Assembly: GCF_900241005.1 (NCBI RefSeq)
Contig: NZ_OEST01000004.1
Span: 248,001 to 312,000 of the forward strand
Reading direction: 5' to 3'
Source: Bacteroides cutis
Lineage (GTDB): Bacteria; Bacteroidota; Bacteroidia; Bacteroidales; Bacteroidaceae
DNA length: 64,000 nt
The stretch's first letter is position 1. Each line of letters opens with the position of its first letter. Positions 18,740-26,766 of the stretch are shown here, piece by piece. The notes under the pieces were generated by a model. That model saw nothing but the letters and a program-made list of their open reading frames with translations. It did no database searches and was not told where the DNA came from. The position numbers and the translations under genes were made by a program.

Positions 18740-20638
18740 ATGGCAGACAGTAAAGAAAAACTCTTCTCAGACTTTTCACCCGTTTCCACCGAGAAGTGGA
18801 TGGAAAAAGTTACCGCAGACTTGAAAGGCGCAGACTTTGAGAAGAAGCTCGTTTGGAAGACGAACGAAGGATTTAAGGTGAAACCTTTCTACCGGATGGA
18901 AGATCTTGAAGGACTTAAAACGACCGATGCGCTTCCCGGTGAATTCCCTTACCTTAGGGGTACCAAGAAAAACAACAATGAATGGTTGGTTCGTCAGGAA
19001 ATTAAGGTGGGATGCCCTAAGGAAGCTAATGCCAAGGCGTTGGATATCCTGAACAAGGGGGTCGATTCGCTTTCTTTCCACGTAAAGGCTAAAGAACTGA
19101 GTGCGGAGTACATTGAAACATTGTTGAAAGATATCTGTGCCGAATGTGTTGAACTGAACTTCTCTACTTGCCAAGGACATGTAGTGGAATTGGCCGGACT
19201 TCTTGTGGCTTATTTCCAGAAGAAAGACTATGACCTCACCAAGTTGCAGGGATCCATCAACTACGATTACTTCAACAAGATGTTGGCTAAGGGTAAGGAG
19301 AAAGGGGATATGGTGGCTACTGCCAAGGCTTTGATTGAAGCTACCGCTGTTCTTCCCAAATACCGTGTGCTGAATGTGAATGCTCTGACGCTGAATAATG
19401 CCGGTTCGTATATTTTTCAGGAGTTGGGTTATGCGTTGGCTTGGGGTAATGAATATATGAATCAGTTGACTGATGCCGGACTTCCTGCTGCCATGGTGGC
19501 TAAAAAAATTAAATTTAATTTCGGCATCAGCTCCAATTATTTCCTTGAAATAGCCAAGTTCCGCGCTGCGCGTATGTTGTGGGCAAATATTGTAGCTTCA
19601 TACAATCCCGAATGTTTGCGCGATTGTGAAAATAAGGGTGCCAACAACGAGTGCCGTTGTGCTGCCAAGATGAGAATACATGCGGAGACTTCTACGTTCA
19701 ACCTGACCCTGTTTGATGCGCACGTGAATTTGCTGCGTACTCAGACTGAAGCCATGAGTGCCGCTCTGGCAGGCGTTGACTCCATGACGGTTGTTCCGTT
19801 TGACAAAACTTACGCTGCGCCTGATGATTTTTCTGAAAGATTGGCCCGTAACCAGCAATTGCTGTTGAAGGAAGAGTCTCACTTCGACAAGGTGATTGAC
19901 CCGGCTGCCGGTTCTTACTATATTGAGAACCTGACTGTATCCATCGCTAAACAGGCTTGGGAATTATTCCTCGGTGTAGAGGAAGAGGGTGGCTTCTATG
20001 CTTGCGTAAAGAATGGCAAGGTTCAGGCTGCCGTGAACGAAAGTAATGCAGCTCGTCATGCAGCTGTTGCCAAACGTAAGGAAGTGTTGCTGGGCACCAA
20101 CCAGTTCCCGAACTTCAATGAGATGGCCGGTGATAAGAAACCGGTTGCGGCCACTTGCTGCTGTGGTGGACATGATGCTTGCGAAAAAGATGTCCCGACA
20201 TTGAGCTTTGACCGTGCCGCCAGTGAGTTTGAAGCGTTGCGTCTCGAAACGGAGGCTTCGGGTAAACGTCCGAAGGCATTTATGCTGACAATCGGTAATC
20301 TGGCTATGCGTCAGGCGCGTGCACAGTATTCTTGTAACTTCCTGGCCTGTGCAGGCTATGAGGTGATTGATAACCTCGGTTTCTCTACAGTAGAAGAGGG
20401 AGTAGAGGCCGCGATGGCTGCCAAGGCTGATATTGTGGTATTGTGCTCGAGTGATGATGAATATGCTGAATATGCTGTTCCTGCTTTCAAGGCTCTGAAT
20501 GGCCGTGCCATGTTCATTGTTGCCGGTGCTCCTGCCTGCATGGATGAATTGAAAGCTGCCGGAATCGAGAATTTTATCCATGTACGGGTAAATGTATTGG
20601 AGACATTAAAAGAATTCAACGCTAAACTTTTGAAGTAA
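18740..20638 (+). CDS. mutA: Methylmalonyl-CoA mutase small subunit
   Basis: This 632-residue protein is the non-catalytic partner of MutB in the B12-dependent conversion between succinyl-CoA and methylmalonyl-CoA, the route to propionate in Bacteroides. [28 protein letters not shown] and the barrel sequence around it match the mutase family. The C-terminal domain has the B12-binding fold but reads SSDDEYAEY where the catalytic subunit has DGHDRG. This is normal for the small subunit and not a defect. A CCCGG-type cysteine cluster (ATCCCGGHDAC, about residue 470-480) is a lineage-specific linker. mutB follows after 82 bp. Confidence 0.95.
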   Translation: MADSKEKLFSDFSPVSTEKWMEKVTADLKGADFEKKLVWKTNEGFKVKPFYRMEDLEGLKTTDALPGEFPYLRGTKKNNNEWLVRQEIKVGCPKEANAKALDILNKGVDSLSFHVKAKELSAEYIETLLKDICAECVELNFSTCQGHVVELAGLLVAYFQKKDYDLTKLQGSINYDYFNKMLAKGKEKGDMVATAKALIEATAVLPKYRVLNVNALTLNNAGSYIFQELGYALAWGNEYMNQLTDAGLPAAMVAKKIKFNFGISSNYFLEIAKFRAARMLWANIVASYNPECLRDCENKGANNECRCAAKMRIHAETSTFNLTLFDAHVNLLRTQTEAMSAALAGVDSMTVVPFDKTYAAPDDFSERLARNQQLLLKEESHFDKVIDPAAGSYYIENLTVSIAKQAWELFLGVEEEGGFYACVKNGKVQAAVNESNAARHAAVAKRKEVLLGTNQFPNFNEMAGDKKPVAATCCCGGHDACEKDVPTLSFDRAASEFEALRLETEASGKRPKAFMLTIGNLAMRQARAQYSCNFLACAGYEVIDNLGFSTVEEGVEAAMAAKADIVVLCSSDDEYAEYAVPAFKALNGRAMFIVAGAPACMDELKAAGIENFIHVRVNVLETLKEFNAKLLK

Positions 20639-20647
20639 GTAGCTTCA

Positions 20648-20716
20648 ATCGTAAATCATCAACGTACCTATGTGTGAAAGATAGATGGTCATGACCGTAG
20701 GGAATAAATCGTAAAC
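20648..20716 (+). repeat. ATCGTAAAT-type short repeats in the mutA-mutB spacer
   Basis: ATCGTAAAT occurs at 20648-20656 and ATCGTAAAC at 20708-20716, within an 82-bp spacer. The same word appears in the ilvD-ilvB, ilvB-ilvN and (inverted) icd-gltA spacers of this window. Confidence 0.6.
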
Positions 20717-20720
20717 TAAG

Positions 20721-22868
20721 ATGAGAAAAGATTTTAAAAATTTAGATATATATGCTGCATTCAAACCTGCTAATGGTGCTGAGTGGCAGAAGGCTAACGG
20801 TGTGAAAGCCGACTGGAAAACTCCGGAACACATCGAAGTGAAGCCTGTTTATACAAAAGAAGACCTTGAGGGAATGGAACACCTTGACTATGCTGCCGGT
20901 ATTCCTCCTTATCTGCGTGGCCCTTATTCTGTGATGTACACTTTGCGTCCTTGGACAATCCGTCAATATGCCGGTTTCTCTACCGCTGAAGAATCCAATG
21001 CTTTCTATCGCCGTAACTTGGCTTCCGGACAGAAAGGCTTGTCGGTGGCATTCGACTTGGCTACTCACCGTGGCTACGACCCCGATCACGAACGTGTAGT
21101 GGGCGATGTAGGTAAAGCCGGTGTATCGATCTGTTCGTTGGAGAACATGAAAGTGCTTTTCGACGGTATTCCTTTGAACAAGATGTCCGTATCCATGACA
21201 ATGAACGGTGCGGTGCTCCCGATTATGGCTTTCTATATCAATGCCGGTCTGGAGCAAGGTGCCAAACTGGAGGAGATGGCAGGTACTATCCAGAATGATA
21301 TCTTGAAGGAATTCATGGTGCGTAATACGTATATTTATCCGCCTGCATTCTCAATGAAGATTATCTCTGATATCTTTGAGTATACTTCCCAGAAGATGCC
21401 TAAGTTCAACTCTATTTCTATTTCGGGCTACCATATGCAAGAAGCAGGTGCCACGGCAGATATTGAGTTGGCTTATACCTTGGCCGACGGTTTGGAATAC
21501 CTCCGTGCAGGTGTTGCCGCCGGGATAGATATCGATGCTTTTGCACCGCGTCTGTCATTTTTCTGGGCTATCGGTACCAATCACTTCATGGAAATAGCCA
21601 AGATGCGTGCTGCACGTATGTTGTGGGCTAAGATTGTGAAGCAGTTCAACCCGAAAAATCCGAAGTCATTGGCATTGCGTACGCACTCCCAGACTTCCGG
21701 TTGGTCACTGACCGAACAAGATCCGTTCAATAATGTGGGGCGTACTTGTATTGAGGCTATGGCTGCGGCATTAGGCCATACCCAGTCGTTGCATACCAAT
21801 GCGCTGGACGAGGCTATTGCGTTGCCGACCGACTTCTCTGCACGTATCGCGCGTAATACTCAGATTTATATCCAGGAAGAAACTTACATCTGCAAGAACG
21901 TTGACCCATGGGGTGGTTCTTATTATGTAGAAACTCTTACCAACGAGCTTGCTCATAAGGCTTGGGAACTTATTCAGGAAATAGAAAAACTGGGTGGTAT
22001 GGCTAAAGCTATCGAAACCGGTATTCCTAAGATGCGTATCGAAGAGGCTGCCGCACGTACGCAGGCTCGTATCGACAGTGGCTCACAGACTATTGTAGGT
22101 GTAAACAAGTATCGTTTGGAAAAAGAGGCTCCGATTGATATTCTTGAAATTGATAATACGGCTGTTCGCCAAGAGCAGATTGCCAATTTGAAGACTTTGA
22201 AAGAAGGTCGTGACGAGGCTGCCGTTCAGAAAGCACTGGAAGCTATCACCAAATGTGTAGAAACGAAGGAAGGCAATTTGTTGGAATTGGCAGTGGAAGC
22301 TGCCCGTGTTCGCGCTACTTTGGGAGAGATCTCGTATGCTTGCGAAAAAGTTGTAGGACGTTATAAAGCTGTAATTAGAACTATATCAGGCGTGTATTCA
22401 TCAGAAAGTAAGAACGACAGCGATTTCCACAGAGCTTGTGAACTCGCTGATAAGTTTGCGAAGAAAGAGGGACGTCAGCCCCGTATCATGGTTGCCAAAA
22501 TGGGTCAGGACGGTCACGACCGTGGCGCCAAAGTTGTAGCGACCGGGTATGCCGACTGTGGCTTCGACGTAGATATGGGACCATTGTTCCAGACTCCTGC
22601 CGAGGCTGCTCGTGAGGCGGTAGAAAACGATGTTCATGTAGTGGGTGTTTCTTCACTGGCTGCCGGACATAAGACTTTGGTTCCGCAGATAATTGAAGAA
22701 CTCAAGAAGTTGGGACGTGAGGACATTGTTGTGATTGCCGGTGGTGTAATTCCCGCACAAGATTATGACTTCCTTTATAAAGCCGGTGTGGCTGCTATCT
22801 TCGGACCCGGTACTCCGGTTGCGAAAGCTGCTTGCCAAATTCTTGAAATCCTGTTGGATGAAGAATAA
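20721..22868 (+). CDS. mutB: Methylmalonyl-CoA mutase large, catalytic subunit
   Basis: The 715-residue protein is the adenosylcobalamin-binding subunit. It has a substrate barrel ([54 protein letters not shown] read in blocks) and a C-terminal B12 domain with the base-off signature [11 protein letters not shown] near residue 595-605, where His is the lower cobalt ligand, then GVSSLAAGH and IAGGVIP. Length and both domains are typical and complete. It is the last gene before a strong terminator. No chaperone gene (meaB) lies in this window. Confidence 0.97.
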   Translation: MRKDFKNLDIYAAFKPANGAEWQKANGVKADWKTPEHIEVKPVYTKEDLEGMEHLDYAAGIPPYLRGPYSVMYTLRPWTIRQYAGFSTAEESNAFYRRNLASGQKGLSVAFDLATHRGYDPDHERVVGDVGKAGVSICSLENMKVLFDGIPLNKMSVSMTMNGAVLPIMAFYINAGLEQGAKLEEMAGTIQNDILKEFMVRNTYIYPPAFSMKIISDIFEYTSQKMPKFNSISISGYHMQEAGATADIELAYTLADGLEYLRAGVAAGIDIDAFAPRLSFFWAIGTNHFMEIAKMRAARMLWAKIVKQFNPKNPKSLALRTHSQTSGWSLTEQDPFNNVGRTCIEAMAAALGHTQSLHTNALDEAIALPTDFSARIARNTQIYIQEETYICKNVDPWGGSYYVETLTNELAHKAWELIQEIEKLGGMAKAIETGIPKMRIEEAAARTQARIDSGSQTIVGVNKYRLEKEAPIDILEIDNTAVRQEQIANLKTLKEGRDEAAVQKALEAITKCVETKEGNLLELAVEAARVRATLGEISYACEKVVGRYKAVIRTISGVYSSESKNDSDFHRACELADKFAKKEGRQPRIMVAKMGQDGHDRGAKVVATGYADCGFDVDMGPLFQTPAEAAREAVENDVHVVGVSSLAAGHKTLVPQIIEELKKLGREDIVVIAGGVIPAQDYDFLYKAGVAAIFGPGTPVAKAACQILEILLDEE

Positions 22869-22887
22869 ACAATGAAGTGAAATGTTA

Positions 22888-22926
22888 AAAAGGGACGGAA
22901 TACTTTTGCAATTCCGTCCCTTTTTA
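22888..22926 (+). terminator. Strong terminator after mutB
   Basis: A perfect 15-bp stem, AAAAAGGGACGGAAT at 22888-22902 with ATTCCGTCCCTTTTT at 22912-22926. It has U-runs in both directions. Confidence 0.9.
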
Positions 22927-22966
22927 TTAATCTGTGTTATATAACATGCTTTTTTTCTTGGATATT

Positions 22967-22997
22967 TTGCAGATATGACAGAAGTCTATATCTTTGT
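22967..22997 (+). promoter_or_regulatory. Consensus promoter with no following gene
   Basis: TTTG at 22967-22970, a 19-nt spacer and TATCTTTG at 22990-22997 match the Bacteroidetes promoter exactly. No reading frame follows on this strand; a terminator hairpin comes 45 nt later. Confidence 0.65.
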
Positions 22998-23002
22998 AAT
23001 GT

Positions 23003-23067
23003 GTTTTTCATAGTATTAGATTTAAGGTTAACAAAAGGTTGGAGTACGGCGGTACTCCTTTTTTTAT
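23003..23067 (+). ncRNA. Candidate small RNA of about 65 nt
   Basis: The unit is defined by the consensus promoter at 22967-22997 and a terminator stem GGAGTAC (23042-23048) / GTACTCC (23053-23059) followed by eight Ts. The region between has no start codon with a useful frame. The transcript start at about 23003 is estimated from the -7 box. It could instead be a leftover promoter-terminator pair. Confidence 0.4.
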
Positions 23068-23226
23068 GTTTATATGTGAAACTTGAACTTTTACTTTGCG
23101 ATAACTTAGTCCTTTAAATCCAAATATCTTTTCATTGCCTACAGATAATAATAATCTGCATAATAATTTCGGTATAGTCAAAATATTTCTTGCCGTGGGG
23201 AGTTTCTTTTCATGCCATTAAATATT
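23068..23226. other. AT-rich gap before the DUF6250 gene
   Basis: No gene, RNA or clear hairpin was recognised between the hairpin at 23042-23067 and the 3' end of the convergent minus-strand gene. Confidence 0.5.
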
Positions 23227-23913
23227 TTAGTGAATTTTGTTAATCTGAAAGCCTGCGAACAACACATGGTTTTCCAGAAGGCGCAATCCGAAATGTCCAT
23301 CTCCCTCACGTTCTTTTATAGAGAGCCGGAACAGCTCTTCCCCATTAATACGATAGGAGGTAATTCCTTTTTCTACGCGGATTTGGATATGATACCATTG
23401 GTCGGGTAATAACAGATGTGCCTTGTCTGTGTACTCCTTGATGACGGGCCGTGACAATGTGTCATCGGTTTTAGCCGTACTGCCGAAGTATCTGCGGAAG
23501 CGGGTGGTAGAGTTGTGATTTCCGCCATAGCCCACATAGAACAGAGTCAGTGTTTTATAATGCTGGAAAATTCCATTTCTCCATCCGCTGCGTGCAAAGA
23601 GGTTACCGGGATTTTCGGGGTCGTTGGCACCCCAAAAACAGTTTAAGTCGCTGAGACGGTCGTACTGGCTACCCTGCATCGGCATTTTAACATGATAACT
23701 AATTTCATAGTCGCCTGTCAACCTTTGGTTATACCACATGGTAAGGCCTTTGGGGGTGCTTATCTCCAGGGTATCCTTGGATACGAGTATCTGCATTTTT
23801 CCGGAATGGTCTTCTATAGTCCAGTTCTTTAAAATGATCTGAGCCTGTATTATGAAAGGAAATAATATAAAGATACTTCCTGATAAAATACGATGTATGA
23901 TGTTGCTTGTCAT
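23227..23913 (-). CDS. DUF6250-like secreted protein in a glycosaminoglycan lyase operon
   Basis: This 228-residue protein has a signal peptide (SIFILFPFIIQAQ). The rest looks like a concanavalin-type beta-sandwich: strands around TMWYNQRLTGDYEISYHVKM, LNCFWGANDPENPG and HLLLPDQWYHIQIRVEKG, with conserved WGANDP and GYGGNHNSTTRFRR blocks. This pattern matches what I know as DUF6250, often found near PL and GH88/GH105 genes. It starts 48 bp after the stop of the upstream lyase gene, so the two are probably co-transcribed. A binding or accessory role for uronic-acid glycans is inferred; no catalytic residue can be named. Confidence 0.75.
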   Translation of the reverse strand: MTSNIIHRILSGSIFILFPFIIQAQIILKNWTIEDHSGKMQILVSKDTLEISTPKGLTMWYNQRLTGDYEISYHVKMPMQGSQYDRLSDLNCFWGANDPENPGNLFARSGWRNGIFQHYKTLTLFYVGYGGNHNSTTRFRRYFGSTAKTDDTLSRPVIKEYTDKAHLLLPDQWYHIQIRVEKGITSYRINGEELFRLSIKEREGDGHFGLRLLENHVLFAGFQINKIH

Positions 23914-23961
23914 AAAGTAGTTTGATTCTAATTTTTAATCGATATGTATTGGGAGCATTCT

Positions 23962-26439
23962 TTACTTGTCTTTCATCTCTTTTGTTTCCCATTTGTCATT
24001 GAAGCGGTCGTATAGGATGGATGCATACTTGTCTTTACATTCATATACTTTGCCGTTGATGACCGGCTTTGCTTTTCCATAGCTAAAAGTGGCTTGCGAC
24101 TTGTCGTTGTGAATAAATAGGCTTGCTGGGCGTTTAGTGTCCAGTTCGGCATTGATTGCCCAATCACCACATTGGAAATTGTTCCCGTCGGAGTGGAATA
24201 TCTCGACAGCGTTATTTCCATCGGCCTCTATTTGTATGATAGTCAGGATACGGTTTTTCTTTCCGGGACCGAAACTGGCGGTTAAAGACCAGGGAGCAGT
24301 AAAGTCTTCACCACGCACGGCATTCTTTTGGTTGGGGGGAGCCGCAAATTTATCCGTTTGGGTTATCATGCATTTTTGTTCGCTGAACAAACGGGCAACA
24401 GACTTATACCGGTTGGTTTTGTCTTTAGTAGTCAGCGTAGCGGTTGATACATCAATATCAAACTTAACGGGGCTGTGTAATAACCAATCCCAATTGACAG
24501 CCTTATCGGCTTCCAGTTCGTCATAGATAACCACGATATTGGGATGTAACAAGAAGATATGACGGAGATATTTCCTTAGAGGAGTTTCTCCGAAACCATT
24601 CTCGCGCGATTGTTTTAGGTTATGATTAGCGAAATTCTTCTGCCACATGGGGTACTCGCTGATGCCACAATATGCATTGGAAGCGTCTCCTAAGGCGTAT
24701 GAAATATGTTCGCCGTTGAACATGCGTAGTATGTTTCCGTAGGCGCGCGTTGTGAAAGGTTGTCCTATGCCGTCAATCAGCAATGTGTTGTGGGCGCGTG
24801 TGTTACGATAAGACAATAAATTGTGCGGATCGGAGAAGTTCATGTAATGTCCTACTGCATGATAGATGGCTTTCCCTCCATAATGCAGGTTGAAAGCATT
24901 CTGGTTGGAGTGCGTATGGCTACCCGAACCGAAAGGGCTGGAACGGAAACTCAAACTGATGTTGTGTTTATAATCTTTTAAATTACTATTGGCAATCATC
25001 TCGCCACAATCTTTGAACCATACAGCTTTGGGCAGACTGTCGGGTACTTCTGTACATTGAGGACGCTGTTTCCCGCTCGCCATACGATATAGGCGGGTTT
25101 CTGTTTCGGTTTTGTAACGGTCATTGATATTTGAATACCAGGTGGCATACGGGTCGCCCGTGTTACGTGCCAGAAAGTCGGCAAAAGCACTGCGGATGCG
25201 CAAAGGCTTGCCATTGTTCTTTTCGTGTCCGTCGCCAAAACCGGCACTGAGTGATTCTGGTTGCCAGCTGTATAGCATGGCAAGACCGACATTTTTATAC
25301 CAAGGGTGTTGCATGAAATCGGTCTTTGTAAGATAGCTGAACAAACTGGGAACGTATGCCAGGGTTACGGCATTGGCACTGAAATAGCTGGTACCGTTGT
25401 GCCAGATGCCGTCACGGTTAAAGCCGGAAGCCGGTGCACGGGCGGTCCAGAGTTCATAACTGTATTCCAGATATTCTTTGGCAAGCGGATATTTGTCATA
25501 CATCACCAGGGCAGCCTGCATAAAGTGGCGGAAAGCGAACTGCCAGAAATGATTGTCGAAGAGGTGAGTTTCCTCGTGCCCCAACATACGTCCTTGGTAG
25601 TATCGTGCCAACACATTCATGATGATATTTTCTATCTGTTTACGTTCTTCCGGTTTAAACCGGTCATAGCAATTCTCGTATGTGCAGGCCAATGTATAAA
25701 TCAATTCACCTGCATTGAAATCATTGTTGATGACTTTGGTATCAGGTTCTACAGCCAACAGGCAACGTACGTTTTCTACCATTTTATTGGCATATACATC
25801 CAATTGCAACATTTGGTAGGCTGTATTCAGGTTGTCACAATATTCGCTTATCCGGGTGATTTGCCTATAGGGTTTGGTATCGTTGGCATAGTTCGTACTG
25901 AGTGCGGTACGCGAGTCATTTATCATATTCTCGAACTCGGGATGCTGTCGTACTTCCTTACGGGCATTCTCAAGATTACCATTGAGGAAGCAATAAATGC
26001 GGGGATATTCTTTGGGTATATTATTCAGGAAAACGCTGAAAGGAGGAGTTACAAACTGGGGAATGGTATCGGTCACATTGAAACGGTAGGTTTCGCTCCA
26101 GGGCATCGCTTCACCGGACTTGCTGACGGAACGTACACGCCAGTACCAAGTTCCGTTTTCCAATATCCGATGGGGATTGAACATGCACCACGGGGCAGGA
26201 GCCGACAGGATGGAACTGCCGCCCGGGAAGTCCTTGCTTCGAGACAGGTTGAATTGCAGGAAGTCCGATTGCTTCATACTTTGTGGAACAAGTAGAGGGG
26301 ACGGGTTGATGTACAAGGTATGTTCTTCTTGCGGAAATGGCGTTTCACGTTCATTCTCGTGGATACGCGAAATGTTTCCCGCGCAAATGTCGGCTACTGT
26401 CAGGCAAAGGACCATTAAGAATACACTCAGTTGTTTCAT
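23962..26439 (-). CDS. Heparinase II/III-family lyase, DUF4962 type, paralogue of 30437-32890
   Basis: Start ATG 26439 gives 825 residues with a Sec signal (FLMVLCLTVADICAG); an upstream in-frame ATG at 26484 lies before the predicted transcript start. An N-terminal beta-sandwich (WYWRVRSVSKSGEAMPWSETYRF in blocks), an alpha/alpha barrel and a heparinase II/III C-domain are seen. The PL15-like triad is present: His297 (FDNHFWQF), Tyr352 (TSYFSANA), His508 (GSGSHTHSNQ). It differs clearly from the two PL15-like proteins here and is closest to the product of 30437-32890, with shared blocks such as TPFPQEEHTL. Activity on heparin-type or related uronic-acid glycans is inferred. Confidence 0.85.
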   Translation of the reverse strand: MKQLSVFLMVLCLTVADICAGNISRIHENERETPFPQEEHTLYINPSPLLVPQSMKQSDFLQFNLSRSKDFPGGSSILSAPAPWCMFNPHRILENGTWYWRVRSVSKSGEAMPWSETYRFNVTDTIPQFVTPPFSVFLNNIPKEYPRIYCFLNGNLENARKEVRQHPEFENMINDSRTALSTNYANDTKPYRQITRISEYCDNLNTAYQMLQLDVYANKMVENVRCLLAVEPDTKVINNDFNAGELIYTLACTYENCYDRFKPEERKQIENIIMNVLARYYQGRMLGHEETHLFDNHFWQFAFRHFMQAALVMYDKYPLAKEYLEYSYELWTARAPASGFNRDGIWHNGTSYFSANAVTLAYVPSLFSYLTKTDFMQHPWYKNVGLAMLYSWQPESLSAGFGDGHEKNNGKPLRIRSAFADFLARNTGDPYATWYSNINDRYKTETETRLYRMASGKQRPQCTEVPDSLPKAVWFKDCGEMIANSNLKDYKHNISLSFRSSPFGSGSHTHSNQNAFNLHYGGKAIYHAVGHYMNFSDPHNLLSYRNTRAHNTLLIDGIGQPFTTRAYGNILRMFNGEHISYALGDASNAYCGISEYPMWQKNFANHNLKQSRENGFGETPLRKYLRHIFLLHPNIVVIYDELEADKAVNWDWLLHSPVKFDIDVSTATLTTKDKTNRYKSVARLFSEQKCMITQTDKFAAPPNQKNAVRGEDFTAPWSLTASFGPGKKNRILTIIQIEADGNNAVEIFHSDGNNFQCGDWAINAELDTKRPASLFIHNDKSQATFSYGKAKPVINGKVYECKDKYASILYDRFNDKWETKEMKDK

Positions 26440-26481
26440 GTTATTATATTTTAAAGAATTCCAATATAAAAAGTGATGGAA

Positions 26482-26569
26482 CAAAAATAGCGTATCCGGT
26501 CGAAGAACAGTAACAGGAATGTTTGGAGCATTGTCAGTAGATTACAAAAGACTTTCAATCATGTGGAAT
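26482..26569 (-). promoter_or_regulatory. Candidate HTCS operator and promoter for the 26439-23962 lyase operon
   Basis: On the minus strand ATTCCACATGATTGA (26569-26555) lies 65 nt upstream of the -7 box TATTTTTG (26489-26482); the start codon is 43 nt beyond. The motif matches 11 of 15 positions of the sites at 3834 and 33028, and similarity extends over about 32 bp at 26553-26584 versus 33026-33057. Confidence 0.6.
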
Positions 26570-26631
26570 ATACTTTTAATATTGTTGAAGTAGTCTTTTA
26601 TAGGACTGGATATAGACCATTTTAAAAATGA

Positions 26632-26719
26632 ATAATACAATATTGATAGGTTTGTGAATGATTTCTTCAGTAAAAAATACATAGACGATGAATGGGGTGG
26701 ATAAAAGTGGGTATTTTTG
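26632..26719 (+). promoter_or_regulatory. Candidate HTCS operator and promoter for the PL15-like lyase at 26767
   Basis: The -7 box TATTTTTG is at 26712-26719. Exactly 65 nt upstream, where the other sites predict it, ATAATACAATATTGA (26632-26646) keeps the core ATnnnACAnnAnTGA. It is the weakest of the four sites. With the minus-strand site at 26555 it makes a divergent control region. Confidence 0.5.
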
Positions 26720-26766
26720 TATAAACGGAAACAAAGTTATTATTCTCTAATTTAAGAAATACATTT

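Noticed and set aside
18740..20638. mutA as a defective mutase because the cobalamin His motif is missing
   Set aside because: The small subunit of heterodimeric methylmalonyl-CoA mutases normally lacks it; the partner mutB has the motif.
25306..26295. Long plus-strand open frame (about 329 codons) inside the lyase gene
   Set aside because: It is antisense to a gene with clear family motifs and shows no recognisable domain or promoter of its own.
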